NCBI GenBank assembly: GCA_936924235.1
Contig: CAKZHN010000457.1
Location: 1 to 56,646, forward strand
Length of the DNA stretch: 56,646 nucleotides
Source of the DNA: an uncultured Rhodoplanes sp.
Lineage (GTDB): Bacteria; Pseudomonadota; Alphaproteobacteria; Rhizobiales; Xanthobacteraceae
Direction of reading: 5' to 3'
Shown here: positions 41,190 to 50,330 of the stretch, piece after piece
Position numbering within the stretch: the first letter of the stretch is position 1
Layout of the letters: every line of letters starts with the position of its first letter
Made by a program: the position numbers and the translations under genes
Notes under the pieces: generated by a model
Databases searched by the model: none
Told to the model about the DNA's origin: nothing
What the model saw: the letters and a program-made list of their open reading frames with translations, nothing else

Positions 41190-42419
41190 TTAAGGCCCGC
41201 GCTCCGGATCGAGCGTGAACAGCTCCTGCGGCCGGCCGACGCCGCGCAAGGCGTAGCGGCCGACCGAGACGAGGCGCTTTCTGATCGAGCCGACCTCGGC
41301 GAAGGCCGCCGACACCAGCATCGGCTGGTCGGCGGAGCGGCACATCGCGGCGACGCGGCTCGCCTCGTTGACGGCGGGACCGACCACGGTGAAGTCGAGC
41401 CGCTCGGTCGAGCCGATGTTGCCGTAGAACACCTCGCCGACATGGAGGCCGAGATACATGTCGGTGACCGGGAGTCCACGCCAGCCGCGGCTCTCGTTCA
41501 GCTCGGCCACGCCCTTGCGCGCGTCAATAGCGGCCGCGAGCGCCGCGTTGCAGGCCTGCTCGCGGCTGTCGCCGCTGAACTTCGCCAGCGTGCCATCGCC
41601 GATCAGCTTGAGAACGTCGCCGCCATGCTCATGGATCGCCGAGACGATCACGTCGGCATAGTCGTTGAGCAGTGGGATCACCTGCTCTGGGGCGGTGTCG
41701 GTGATGCGGGTGAAGCCGCGCAGGTCGCTGAACCAGATCGCCGCGTCGATCCGGTCGGCGACGCCGCGCATGATCCGGCCGTGCAGCACGCGCTGGCCGG
41801 GGTCGCGGCCGAGATAGGTTTCCATCAAGGTGCTGGTCATGCGGGCTAGCGACACCGATTTGATGGCGAGCGCAAAATGCGGCGTCAGGCGCTGCAGCGC
41901 CGCGAGATGGATATCGCTGAAACCTTCTGGATGGCGCGTCGCCCACGAGGAATAGACGCAGTCCATCTCGCCGATCACGCCTTCGGCCGCGAAGCGGTTG
42001 ATGATGGCGACATAGTCGGTCATGCCGTAGCCGCGAACTTCCGCCAGAGCCGCGAATTCGGTTTCGCCTTCAGGGGGCACCTTGCGTCGCAGCAGCGACT
42101 CGCCGGTCTGCAGCATCCGGTAGAACGGACTCTTCCGCCACCGCTCGGCGGCCAGCGCGTCTTCGGCGGTGCTGTCCGGAACCGGTACGGTGCGGCCATA
42201 TTCCTGCAGCGCGGACTCATTGGGGCCGTGCCCCCAGCGGAACAGCCGCCCCTCGTGCACCGGATGCAGCGTATCGATGAACACATGCGCGCGGCCGACC
42301 GGCAGGCCAGCGGCGACGCAGCGCTCGCAGAAGCCGTCGACGATGGCGTTTTCGGATTCGCCCGCAAGGCCAGCCTGCGTCAGCCAGGCGGCGATCTGGG
42401 AATGGAGTTCGGCTTTCAT
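41190..42419 (-). CDS. Class III adenylate/guanylate cyclase, soluble, with GAF-like N-terminus
   Basis: A 409-residue protein. The catalytic domain (about 215-409) has IWFSDLRGFTRITD with the first metal Asp, IGDGTLAKF with the second, and TVVGPAVNEASRVAAM near the C-terminus. The first 200 residues form a small-molecule-sensor-like domain of the kind found before Rhizobiales cyclases (RLFRWGHGPN and PFYRMLQTG). No membrane helix is predicted. It is the second cyclase in the window and differs in its N-terminal domain from the one at 24950. It stands on the minus strand downstream of the repeat protein. Confidence 0.9.
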   Translation of the reverse strand: MKAELHSQIAAWLTQAGLAGESENAIVDGFCERCVAAGLPVGRAHVFIDTLHPVHEGRLFRWGHGPNESALQEYGRTVPVPDSTAEDALAAERWRKSPFYRMLQTGESLLRRKVPPEGETEFAALAEVRGYGMTDYVAIINRFAAEGVIGEMDCVYSSWATRHPEGFSDIHLAALQRLTPHFALAIKSVSLARMTSTLMETYLGRDPGQRVLHGRIMRGVADRIDAAIWFSDLRGFTRITDTAPEQVIPLLNDYADVIVSAIHEHGGDVLKLIGDGTLAKFSGDSREQACNAALAAAIDARKGVAELNESRGWRGLPVTDMYLGLHVGEVFYGNIGSTERLDFTVVGPAVNEASRVAAMCRSADQPMLVSAAFAEVGSIRKRLVSVGRYALRGVGRPQELFTLDPERGP

Positions 42420-42442
42420 CAGCCGATCTTACATTGGGCCGG

Positions 42443-42473
42443 CTGGGCCTTCCCGCAAGATCGGGAAGCCCAG
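42443..42473 (-). terminator. Hairpin between the repeat protein and the cyclase
   Basis: CTGGGCCTTCCCG (42443-42455) pairs with CGGGAAGCCCAG (42462-42473) with one bulged C. It lies 5 bases after the stop of the upstream minus-strand gene. No U-tract follows, so it may only partly reduce readthrough into the cyclase. Confidence 0.5.
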
Positions 42474-42477
42474 GCGG

Positions 42478-43407
42478 TTATTTCTTCAGGCACACGGCGT
42501 AGATCCGCACCGTCACGTCGCCGTCGCGCTTGCTGCCGCGGTTGTTGACCGCGATCGTCCAGCTCGACGGTGAATCCGGAAAGCTCTCCTGAAGCTCGAG
42601 CGAAGCGCTGCGGCCGCGGATCGAGCGCAGGCCGCCGGAGAGGATGTAGCTGTCCTCGCCGCATTTGACCGACTGCCGGGCAGTGCCGTTGTCGGCTTTC
42701 ACCAGGGCTTCGCCCTCGGCGAAATACACCGTCTTGTAGCTGCGAATATCGATGCCGTCCTTGTTGCTCAGGCAGATCGTATAGATGCGGGCGCCCGCCG
42801 CGGGTCCGGTGGGCGGCGCGCCGTTGACCGCGCGCACGTTCCAGCCGTTCGGATCGGGATAGCTCAGCTCCAGGCGCAGATTGCTCGGCCCTTTGTAGTC
42901 CTGATCGAGCCCGAAACCGCCGCCCAGAACGAGCGCGCCGGGCTGGCAGGTCGAACGGCCCGGCGTGCTGACGAAGCCGGCCGGCAGGCTCAGGGGGACG
43001 GATGTGTATGAGATACGCGGCAATTGCGCGACCAGCTTCGACGACTTGCGCGCGGACGGCAGCAGGCACAATGCGTAGGTGCGCACCTGAAGCGATGTCA
43101 CGGTCTCGGGCTTGTCCCGGTTGACCACGCGCGTCACCCACGATTCGCCGTCCGGATAGCTTTCGACGATGCGCAGCGCAGCCTTCCCCTGCATGATGTT
43201 GACGCCACCGGTGATGGCGCGGCCCTTCGGGCAGGTGGTCGAGCCGGTCCGGACGGCATCGGCCTCGTCGCTCCAGAAGAAGGTCGGGCTGAAGATCTCC
43301 ATATAGGGCAGCTGGGCAAGCTCAATCGGCTGCTGGGACTGCGCGAGCGCGGGCCCCCCTGCCAGCATCAGGAGCGCGGTGAGGGACACGAGGCCGATTG
43401 CTTTCAT
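42478..43407 (-). CDS. Exported protein with three internal cysteine-framed repeats
   Basis: A 309-residue protein with a signal peptide (LVSLTALLMLAGGPALA). The mature chain has three copies of one unit of about 60 residues: an opening Cys (CPKGRAITGG, CQPGALVLGG, CGEDSYILSGG), then a Ser-Tyr/Phe-Pro-x-x-x-x-W element (SYPDGESW, SYPDPNGW, SFPDSPSSW), a V-N strand, and a closing Y-A-(L/I/V)-C-L. The two Cys of each unit probably form a disulphide, so three stacked beta modules are expected. No named family is recognised. Start ATG 43407 follows GGCAAATC and gives the signal peptide. A secreted or envelope role is inferred. Confidence 0.75.
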   Translation of the reverse strand: MKAIGLVSLTALLMLAGGPALAQSQQPIELAQLPYMEIFSPTFFWSDEADAVRTGSTTCPKGRAITGGVNIMQGKAALRIVESYPDGESWVTRVVNRDKPETVTSLQVRTYALCLLPSARKSSKLVAQLPRISYTSVPLSLPAGFVSTPGRSTCQPGALVLGGGFGLDQDYKGPSNLRLELSYPDPNGWNVRAVNGAPPTGPAAGARIYTICLSNKDGIDIRSYKTVYFAEGEALVKADNGTARQSVKCGEDSYILSGGLRSIRGRSASLELQESFPDSPSSWTIAVNNRGSKRDGDVTVRIYAVCLKK

Positions 43408-43695
43408 GATTTGCCTTCGAGGAGCGGACGCCATTTCCGGGCCGAAACCCTGTCGCGCCGGCGCTCTATTCGCAAGGGGCAGCGCACTTTGCCCCAGGGG
43501 ACGCCGTGGTGATGTGGGCAACCGCCTTGATGCTGCCGCAACGCTTTGAAATCAAAGCCTAAATCCAGTCACCCACAGGCTGGATCGTCGGATTGGCTGC
43601 CTTGTCTCGCGCCCGGTCATCCTTTATCCGAAACTATGCCCCATCAGTGTTACAGCGGCTCCGGGGCGCCGCAGCCTCGTGGCGAAGGATTTCGT

Positions 43696-44985
43696 ATGGC
43701 GAATGTGGTTGTGGTCGGCTCGCAGTGGGGCGACGAAGGCAAGGGTAAGATCGTCGACTGGCTCTCCGAGCAGGCCGATGTCGTCGTCCGTTTCCAGGGC
43801 GGCCATAACGCCGGCCACACGCTGGTGATCAACGGCACCACCTACAAGCTGTCGCTGCTGCCGTCCGGCGTGGTGCGCAACAAGCTCTCGGTGATCGGCA
43901 ATGGCGTCGTGCTCGACCCCAAGGCGCTGGTCGACGAGATCGACCGGCTGAAAGCGCAGGGTGTTGCGGTGACTCCGGACAGCCTGCGCATCGCCGAGAA
44001 CTGCACGCTGATCCTGCCGCTGCATTCCGAGCTCGACGTCGCGCGCGAGCGCTCGTCCGGCAAGGGTGCGATCGGCACCACCGGTCGCGGGATAGGCCCG
44101 GCCTATGAGGACAAGGTCGGCCGGCGCGCAATCCGGCTGATGGACCTCGCCGATCTTCAGGTGCTCAACGGCAAGATCGAGCGGTTGCTCGCGCATCACA
44201 ATGCGCTGCGCCGCGGGCTCGGCATGGAGGAGGTCCAGGCCCGCACGGTCTACGATCATCTCGCGGCGGTGGCGCCGAAGGTGCTGCCGTTCATGGATTC
44301 GGTGTGGTCGCTGCTCGACGAGAAGCGCCGCGGCGGCAAGCGCATCCTGTTCGAAGGTGCGCAGGGCGCGCTGCTCGATATCGACCACGGCACCTATCCC
44401 TTTGTCACCTCGTCCAACACGGTGGCGGCGCAGGCCGCGACCGGCTCGGGGCTGGGCCCGAATGCCATCGGCTATGTGCTCGGCATCTGCAAGGCCTACA
44501 CGACGCGCGTCGGACAGGGGCCGTTCCCGACCGAGCAGCTCAACGAGATCGGCAAGACGCTCGGCACCAAGGGCAAGGAGTTCGGCGTCGTCACCGGGCG
44601 GCCGCGGCGCTGCGGCTGGTTCGACGCGGTGCTGGTGCGGCAGACCGTGCGCACCAGCGGCATCCAGGGCATCGCCCTGACCAAGCTCGATATTCTCGAC
44701 GGTTTCGAGGAGATCAAGATCTGCACCGGCTACAAGCTCGACGGCCGCGAGATCGACTATCTGCCGGCCAGCGAGCACTCCCAGGCCCGTGTGGAACCGA
44801 TCTATGAGACCGCCGAGGGCTGGGACGAGGTCACCGCCAAGGCCCGGTCGTGGGCAGAACTCCCGGCCCAGGCCATCAAATACGTGCGCCGGATTGAGGA
44901 ATTGATAGGCTGTCCGGTGGCATTGTTGTCGACGAGCCCCGAGCGTGAAGACACAATCCTGATGCAGAATCCGTTCGAGACCTGA
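43696..44985 (+). CDS. purA: Adenylosuccinate synthetase
   Basis: A 429-residue enzyme that couples GTP hydrolysis to joining IMP and aspartate, the first committed step to AMP. It begins MANVVVVGSQWGDEGKGKIV (P-loop-like GDEGKGK) and shows GGHNAGHT (about 37), GTTGRGIGPAYEDK (about 128), LFEGAQGALLDIDHGTYP (about 218), VTGRPRRCGWFDAV (about 300) and KLDILDG (about 330). The true start is ATG 43696; a longer reading frame upstream is not family sequence. It is followed 14 bases later by the proline-rich membrane protein. Confidence 0.98.
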   Translation: MANVVVVGSQWGDEGKGKIVDWLSEQADVVVRFQGGHNAGHTLVINGTTYKLSLLPSGVVRNKLSVIGNGVVLDPKALVDEIDRLKAQGVAVTPDSLRIAENCTLILPLHSELDVARERSSGKGAIGTTGRGIGPAYEDKVGRRAIRLMDLADLQVLNGKIERLLAHHNALRRGLGMEEVQARTVYDHLAAVAPKVLPFMDSVWSLLDEKRRGGKRILFEGAQGALLDIDHGTYPFVTSSNTVAAQAATGSGLGPNAIGYVLGICKAYTTRVGQGPFPTEQLNEIGKTLGTKGKEFGVVTGRPRRCGWFDAVLVRQTVRTSGIQGIALTKLDILDGFEEIKICTGYKLDGREIDYLPASEHSQARVEPIYETAEGWDEVTAKARSWAELPAQAIKYVRRIEELIGCPVALLSTSPEREDTILMQNPFET

Positions 44986-44999
44986 CAAACCCGGAATAG

Positions 45000-46688
45000 A
45001 TGGCCGACTATCACCCGCTCATCGCCCGCGCGGTCGCCGGTCTCGACAAGAACACCGGAGAGAATCGGCGTGCGCTCTATGAGAGGGCGCGCACCGCGCT
45101 GGTGGCGCAGCTCCGTGGCGTCAATCCGCCGCTCGAGGAATCCGAGATCACCCGCGAGCGCCTGGCGCTCGAAGAAGCGATCCGCAAGGTCGAGGCCGAA
45201 TCGGCGCGGCATGCCCGCGAGACGGCGCGGCCGGCCTTCATCAAGCGCGCCGAGGCGCCGCGCCGCGACGAGCCCGCCCCGCCGCCGCCCCAGGACCAGC
45301 CGGCTTCACCGCCGGCCGTGACTGCTCGCCCGGCCGCGCCTGCCTTGGCCCCGCCGCGCCCGCCGGCGCGACCGAACACCTTTGTGCAGACGCGCACCGC
45401 CACGGCCGCGGTGCCCCAGCAGGCTCAGCCGGCGCCGCCGCCGCCTCGGGCCGAATCACCGCCCCCGCCGTTGCCCGTGCCGGTACCACGTCCCGCGGCG
45501 CCGGTTCCCGCGGCGCGCAAGCCGCAGACGCTCGCCGATGAGGCGCTGCGCGGCTTCCGCGACGTCGCCAACGATCCCCAGGCCGCCGCCGAGGCGCGAA
45601 ATGTGGCTGCTGCCGAAGCCCGCCACATCGCCGAGACCGAGGCGCGCAGCACGCCGCGTTACGACTACGGCCGTCCACCGCCCGATCGCAGCCTGCCGCC
45701 GGCGCCGTCGCTGCCGCCGCCCCTGCCGCCCGTCGAGCACAATCCGCTCGCCGAGTACGGCCAGCTCGAGCCGCAGATGCAGCCCGAGAATCTCTGGACG
45801 CAGCCGCTCGACAACCAGGGCGCACCGGTCGATTACGACTCCGAGCAGCAGTATCCGCCGGCTCGCCATGAGCCGCAGTATGACGAGGAGCCCGCGCCGC
45901 CGCGGCGCATGCGGCAGCCGCGGTCCTACGGCCGCTATATCCGGACGGGTCTCATCGCTCTGCTTGTGCTGGCGGTCGTGGGCACGATCTACTGGCAGCG
46001 CGCCACCATTGCGACCGTCGCCGGCGGCGTGATGGCCCTGCTGCGGCCGTCGCCGCCGCAGCAGGCGCCGCGCGAAGCGCAGGCGCCGGCGCGACCGAAG
46101 ATTCCCGACCGCCTCGGCTCGCAGTCGACGCAGCAAAGCGGCGTCGCGGTCGCGCAGCGTGTCGTGCTCTACGAAGAGGACCCGGCCGATCCGCAGGGCA
46201 AGCGCTTCGTAGGCACGGCGGTCTGGCGCACCGAGACCAAGCCCGGCGTCGCAGGGCGTGCGCCGGAGCTTGCGGTGCGGGCCGACATCGAGATTCCGGA
46301 GCGGCAGATGAGCATCACGTGGTCGTTGCGCCGCAACACCGACCAGTCGCTGCCGGCGAGCCACACCATCGAGATCGTGTTCAACCTCGCCAACGATGCG
46401 CAGACCGGCGGCATCCAGAACGTACCGGGCGTGCTGATGAAGCAGGCCGAGCAGACCCGCGGCGTGCCGCTCGCGGGCCTCGCCGTGAAGGTCACACCGG
46501 GCTTCTTCCTGATCGGGCTGTCGGCGCTCGAGGCCGACATGCAGCGCAACATTCAGCTCCTGAAGGAGCGGTCGTGGTTCGACATCCCGATCGTCTACAA
46601 CAACAACCGCCGCGCCATCCTGGCGATGGAAAAAGGCACGCCGGGCGAGAAGGCGTTCAACGACGCCTTCGCGTCGTGGAAGCAGTGA
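45000..46688 (+). CDS. Proline-rich single-pass membrane protein downstream of purA
   Basis: A 562-residue protein. A conserved helical N-terminus (MADYHPLIARAVAGLDKNTG) is followed by about 230 residues very rich in Pro, Ala and Arg, then one membrane helix (TGLIALLVLAVVGTIYW, about residue 318). The C-terminal 190 residues form a folded, probably periplasmic domain (VVLYEEDP, GTAVWRTE, NVPGVLMK, FDIPIVYNN). The start is 14 bases after the purA stop, so it is co-transcribed. I know of similar proteins beside purA in Rhizobiales but no function. It could organise a membrane complex through the proline-rich part. Confidence 0.8.
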   Translation: MADYHPLIARAVAGLDKNTGENRRALYERARTALVAQLRGVNPPLEESEITRERLALEEAIRKVEAESARHARETARPAFIKRAEAPRRDEPAPPPPQDQPASPPAVTARPAAPALAPPRPPARPNTFVQTRTATAAVPQQAQPAPPPPRAESPPPPLPVPVPRPAAPVPAARKPQTLADEALRGFRDVANDPQAAAEARNVAAAEARHIAETEARSTPRYDYGRPPPDRSLPPAPSLPPPLPPVEHNPLAEYGQLEPQMQPENLWTQPLDNQGAPVDYDSEQQYPPARHEPQYDEEPAPPRRMRQPRSYGRYIRTGLIALLVLAVVGTIYWQRATIATVAGGVMALLRPSPPQQAPREAQAPARPKIPDRLGSQSTQQSGVAVAQRVVLYEEDPADPQGKRFVGTAVWRTETKPGVAGRAPELAVRADIEIPERQMSITWSLRRNTDQSLPASHTIEIVFNLANDAQTGGIQNVPGVLMKQAEQTRGVPLAGLAVKVTPGFFLIGLSALEADMQRNIQLLKERSWFDIPIVYNNNRRAILAMEKGTPGEKAFNDAFASWKQ

Positions 46689-46697
46689 GCCACTTCG

Positions 46698-47696
46698 CTA
46701 CTGCGACTTGAGCCCCGCCTTCTCGATGATCTCGGCCCAGCGCTTCACCTCCACGGCGATGTTGCGCTGGAACTGAGCGCCCTCGATACTGATCGGCTCG
46801 AAGCCGAGCTGGAACAGCCGGTCCTTGATGTCGGGCATGGCCGCGATCTTCAGCACGGCGGCACCGACCTTGTCGGCGATCGGCTTCGGCGTCTTCACCG
46901 GCACGAAGAACCCGGTCCATACCGTCGACGACAGATCCGGATAGCCGGCCTCGGTCACGGTCGGAACGTTCGGCACCGCGCCGGAGCGCCGTTCCGTGGT
47001 CACCGCGAGCCCCTTCAGCTTGCCGGAATTCACCAGCGGCACTGCCGGCGGCAATGTCACGACCGCAAGATCGGTCTGGCCCGCCATGGTCGCGGTCAGC
47101 GCCTGGGCCGCGCCGGGGAACGGCACATGCGTGATCTGCACGCCGGGCAGCGTCGTGATCAGATGCGCCAGCAGGAGCTGCGGCACCGAGCCGGTGCCGG
47201 GCGACGAATAGGTCAGCGGACGCTTGCCCGCGAGCTCGATCGCGTCCTTGAGCGTCGATGCCGGCAGGCCGGGCGTCGCGACCACGATGTTGGCCTGCGG
47301 CGCGACGCTCGCCACCGCCTGCAGATCGCGCTCGATGTTCATGCCTGCCGCGCTGTTGGTGAGCTGCGCGATCACCATCGAGTTGGAGGCGACCAGCACG
47401 GTGTAGCCGTCCGGTTCGGCGGAAGCGACCGCGCGGCCCGCAATGAGACCGGCCGCGCCGCCGCGGTTCTCGATCACCACGGGCTGGCCCAGGATCGTTG
47501 ACATCTTGTCGGCGAACAGGCGCGCCACCGCGTCGATGCCGCCGCCCGGTGGGAAGCTCACGATCAGGCGGATCGGGTGAGACGGATAGTTGTCCTGCGC
47601 CGACAGCGGCGACGCGCAGGCGAGCAGCCCCGCCGCAAGCCCGATCAGCGCGGCGCAAGCCCGCATACACGCCGACGCTCTGATTGTTTTGCCCAT
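46698..47696 (-). CDS. Bug-family (TctC-like) periplasmic substrate-binding protein
   Basis: A 332-residue exported protein. After the signal peptide (ALIGLAAGLLACASPLSA) it shows YPSHPIRLIVSFPPGGGIDA (about 37) and NRGGAAGLIAGRAVASAEPDGYT (about 78), the core of the tripartite tricarboxylate transport binding family. Such proteins capture dicarboxylates, aromatic acids or other small acids. No TctA or TctB membrane genes are in the window, so it is an orphan, as many Bug proteins are. It lies 22 bases downstream of the flavin monooxygenase gene on the minus strand and may capture the related substrate. Confidence 0.9.
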   Translation of the reverse strand: MGKTIRASACMRACAALIGLAAGLLACASPLSAQDNYPSHPIRLIVSFPPGGGIDAVARLFADKMSTILGQPVVIENRGGAAGLIAGRAVASAEPDGYTVLVASNSMVIAQLTNSAAGMNIERDLQAVASVAPQANIVVATPGLPASTLKDAIELAGKRPLTYSSPGTGSVPQLLLAHLITTLPGVQITHVPFPGAAQALTATMAGQTDLAVVTLPPAVPLVNSGKLKGLAVTTERRSGAVPNVPTVTEAGYPDLSSTVWTGFFVPVKTPKPIADKVGAAVLKIAAMPDIKDRLFQLGFEPISIEGAQFQRNIAVEVKRWAEIIEKAGLKSQ

Positions 47697-47718
47697 TCAG
47701 TCCCCCGTTTGCTTTTGG

Positions 47719-49074
47719 TCAGACGGCTTTTCCCATTGGTCGCGCGACGTGCCGGTTCACCGGATACGGCAGGCCGAGATTCTCGCGCAGCGTCTTGCCT
47801 TCATACTCGGTGCGGAACAGCCCGCGCCGCTGCAGTTCAGGCACCACCAGATCGACGAAGTCGCGGATGCCGCCGGGCAGCGCCGCCGGCACAAAGTTGA
47901 AGCCGTCGGCCGCCTCGCGGGTGAACCAGTGCTCCATCACGTCGGCGATTTGTTTCGCCGTGCCGATCGCGACGTTGTGGCCGTTGCCGGCCGCGACCGC
48001 GAGATAGAGCTGGCGAATGGTGAAGTTGTTGCGCTTGGCCATGTCGAGCATCAGCGCTGCCCGGCTGCGCATCCGCGGATTGATCTTGTCCTCGGGCACC
48101 GGGCCGTCGAGATCGCAGCCCGAGAGATCGCCGAGCGAGGCCGCGATCTGGGCAAGCCCGACCTTGGGATCGATCAGGTCCTGCAGTTGCCCGTATTTAT
48201 CCTGCGCCTCCTGCTCGGTGCGCCCGACGACCGCCATGATGCCCGGCATGATGTGCAACTCGCTGGTCGGGCGGCCGAACTTCGCCATGCGGCCTTTGAC
48301 TGAGGCGTAATACTTCTGCGCGTTCTCGATCGACGCCGAGGCCGCGAACACCACGTCGGCGGTGGCGGCGGCCATGTCCTGGCCCTGATCGGAGGCGCCG
48401 GCCTGCACGATCAGGGGATAGCCCTGCGGTGTGCGCGGGATGTTGATCGGACCGCGCACCGAGAAGTGCTCCCCCTTGTGGTTGAGCACGTGCATCTTGG
48501 CCGGGTCGAAGAAGACGCCCGACGCCTTGTCGCGGACCAGCGCGTCGTCCTCCCAGCAGTCCCACAGGCCGCGCACCACGTCGACGAACTCGGCGGCGCG
48601 GCCGTAGCGCTTGTCGTAGTCGGGCGTGGTCTCATAGTTGAAGTTCTGCGCTTCCATCGGTGTCACCGAGGTGACGACGTTCCAGCCGGCGCGGCCGCCG
48701 CTCAAGTGATCGAGCGAGGCGAATTGCCGCGCCACGTGGAACGGCTCGGCATAGGTGGTCGAGAGCGTGGCGACGAGGCCGATGTGCTGCGTCGCCATCG
48801 ACAAGGCGGCGAGCAGCGTGATCGGCTCGAAGCGCGACGAATTGGAGAAGCGGCAGAGCGCGCCCGGCGGCTCGTCATATTCGCGGATGCCGACCGCGTC
48901 GGCCAGAAACACCATGTCGAGCTTGCCGCGTTCGGCGGTCTGCGCCACCTCGACGGAATGGCGGATATTGGGGCTGCCGTCGGCCGGCACGTCCGGATGC
49001 CGCCAGGCCGCGACGTGATAGCCGAGCCCGATCATGGATACGCCGAGCTTCATCTGGCGTTTTGTGTTGGGCAT
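47719..49074 (-). CDS. NtaA/DszA-type FMNH2-dependent monooxygenase
   Basis: A 451-residue member of the larger LLM class that includes nitrilotriacetate and dibenzothiophene-sulphone monooxygenases. It has KLGVSMIGLGYHVAAWRHP near the start, LVATLSTTYAEPFHVARQFA (about 100), SGGRAGWNVVTS (about 128) and PQGYPLIVQAGASDQGQDMA (about 220). It uses reduced FMN from a separate reductase. ATG 49074 follows CGGAGGTGCG; the upstream in-frame part is not family sequence. It is the first gene of a pair with the Bug binding protein. Substrate unknown; sulphones, amines and chelators are family precedents. Confidence 0.88.
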   Translation of the reverse strand: MPNTKRQMKLGVSMIGLGYHVAAWRHPDVPADGSPNIRHSVEVAQTAERGKLDMVFLADAVGIREYDEPPGALCRFSNSSRFEPITLLAALSMATQHIGLVATLSTTYAEPFHVARQFASLDHLSGGRAGWNVVTSVTPMEAQNFNYETTPDYDKRYGRAAEFVDVVRGLWDCWEDDALVRDKASGVFFDPAKMHVLNHKGEHFSVRGPINIPRTPQGYPLIVQAGASDQGQDMAAATADVVFAASASIENAQKYYASVKGRMAKFGRPTSELHIMPGIMAVVGRTEQEAQDKYGQLQDLIDPKVGLAQIAASLGDLSGCDLDGPVPEDKINPRMRSRAALMLDMAKRNNFTIRQLYLAVAAGNGHNVAIGTAKQIADVMEHWFTREAADGFNFVPAALPGGIRDFVDLVVPELQRRGLFRTEYEGKTLRENLGLPYPVNRHVARPMGKAV

Positions 49075-49292
49075 GCGCACCTCCGGCTGGGCCTGGTCAG
49101 GCTCAGTTATAGGCAAATCGTTGCTGGATATTCCTCCCGGCTTCGACGCCCAGCAATGCAAATTCGTCGCAGCCCGGAACGGGCGCGGCCAAGTGCAGCA
49201 GGCTTGGAGTGTGGCGCAGCTCATATTGGCGCGACAGCACGCCGCCTAGGCTTCGAGCGTCCCCAATTCCTGTCCACGCAAGGAGAGACGCC

Positions 49293-49409
49293 ATGCGCAC
49301 TCGCATTCTGCTGCTCGCTCTGCTGCTTGCCACGATCCTGCTGCCGGCCGCGCCGGCCAGCGCCTGTCCGGCCGGCTACCGGATGTGCGGCAACTATTGC
49401 TGCCGCTGA
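49293..49409 (+). CDS. 38-residue exported cysteine-rich peptide
   Basis: A tiny protein with a standard signal peptide (RILLLALLLATILLPAAPASA) followed by 14 residues, CPAGYRMCGNYCCR, with four Cys (25, 32, 36, 37). The ATG at 49293 follows AAGGAGAGACG, a strong ribosome site. The first Cys directly after ASA could be a weak lipobox, so a lipoprotein is possible. It precedes the next gene by 15 bases, so both are probably co-transcribed. No family is recognised; the Cys density suggests disulphides or metal binding. Confidence 0.6.
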   Translation: MRTRILLLALLLATILLPAAPASACPAGYRMCGNYCCR

Positions 49410-49424
49410 ACCGGAGGGCCTGCC

Positions 49425-50246
49425 ATGACCCGATCTCACATGATCAGGATCGCGATCGCGGTTGCGGTTGCTGCCGTCCCCGCGGTTGCCATTGCGCTGC
49501 AATTCGGCGACACCCGCAACGCGCTCGACCGCTCGCTGGAAAGCAACGGCTTCTATCCGCTGAAACCGCCGTCCACGCTGGTCGGCCCCGGCTCGATCTA
49601 CCACGTGTCGCGCGATGGCAAGTTCTATCGCACCATCTGCAAGGCCGACGAGAGCAAGGTCGCGCCCTTCGTGGTGCGCTCGCCGAGCGAGGAGATGATG
49701 GCCCGCGAGCTGCAGAAGGCGAAATATTCATTGGGCGCCGATCCGATCCGGATGATCAATGCCCACCTCGATAGCGACACCATCGAATCGGCGAATTACA
49801 CGCTGAGCTCGGTCAGCGTGCTGGAGATCCCGCTCGACCGCAACGAGGAGATCTTCGTCGCTCTGACCCAGCACGAGGGCTGCCAGAAGGCCATCGACGA
49901 TCTTTTGGCCAATCGCGAGTTCGTCTGCCAGGGCCAGTCGGCGCTGCTCGCGACCGTGGAGTACCGGCTGACGTCCAAGGCCAGTGTCGGCGGCAAGGTC
50001 GAGCTCACGCCGGAAAAGCTCACACCGGAGAAAGCATCTTCGATCAAGGCCGCGCTCCAGGAGAGCGTGAACGCCAACATCGATTTCTCCAACGGCAAGT
50101 TCACCTCAGGCACCGGGCTCTACTACGGCGTCAAGCTCAACCCGTATTGCATCTCGCGTGCGACCGACCGGGTGGCGCGGCGGCTGCCGCGAAACCGCTT
50201 CGACCGCTTTGTCGATTTCATCCAGCTCGACATCATGGGCTGGTAA
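49425..50246 (+). CDS. Exported or membrane-anchored protein of unknown function
   Basis: A 273-residue protein with an N-terminal hydrophobic segment (IRIAIAVAVAAVPAVAIAL). The rest is soluble and mixed, with the segments SIYHVSRDGKFYRTICKADE (about 63) and TLSSVSVLEIPLDRNEEIFV (about 125). A Lys/Glu helical stretch follows at about 185-215. Four Cys are spread over the chain. No family is recognised. It follows the cysteine-rich peptide gene by 15 bases and converges with DUF992. The short spacing suggests a two-gene envelope unit. Confidence 0.7.
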   Translation: MTRSHMIRIAIAVAVAAVPAVAIALQFGDTRNALDRSLESNGFYPLKPPSTLVGPGSIYHVSRDGKFYRTICKADESKVAPFVVRSPSEEMMARELQKAKYSLGADPIRMINAHLDSDTIESANYTLSSVSVLEIPLDRNEEIFVALTQHEGCQKAIDDLLANREFVCQGQSALLATVEYRLTSKASVGGKVELTPEKLTPEKASSIKAALQESVNANIDFSNGKFTSGTGLYYGVKLNPYCISRATDRVARRLPRNRFDRFVDFIQLDIMGW

Positions 50247-50276
50247 GGCGCCGGCGGCTCAGGCCCCAAAAAGCAG

Positions 50277-50307
50277 ATCGCCGCCGCGCTTCCCGCGCGG
50301 CGGCGAT
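50277..50307. terminator. Bidirectional terminator between convergent genes
   Basis: A perfect 13-bp stem, ATCGCCGCCGCGC (50277-50289) with GCGCGGCGGCGAT (50295-50307). On the minus strand it is followed by CTGCTTTTT, so it mainly ends the DUF992 transcript, and it can also stop the plus-strand pair. Confidence 0.85.
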
Positions 50308-50330
50308 TGCCGATCGAAGATGATCGCCGA

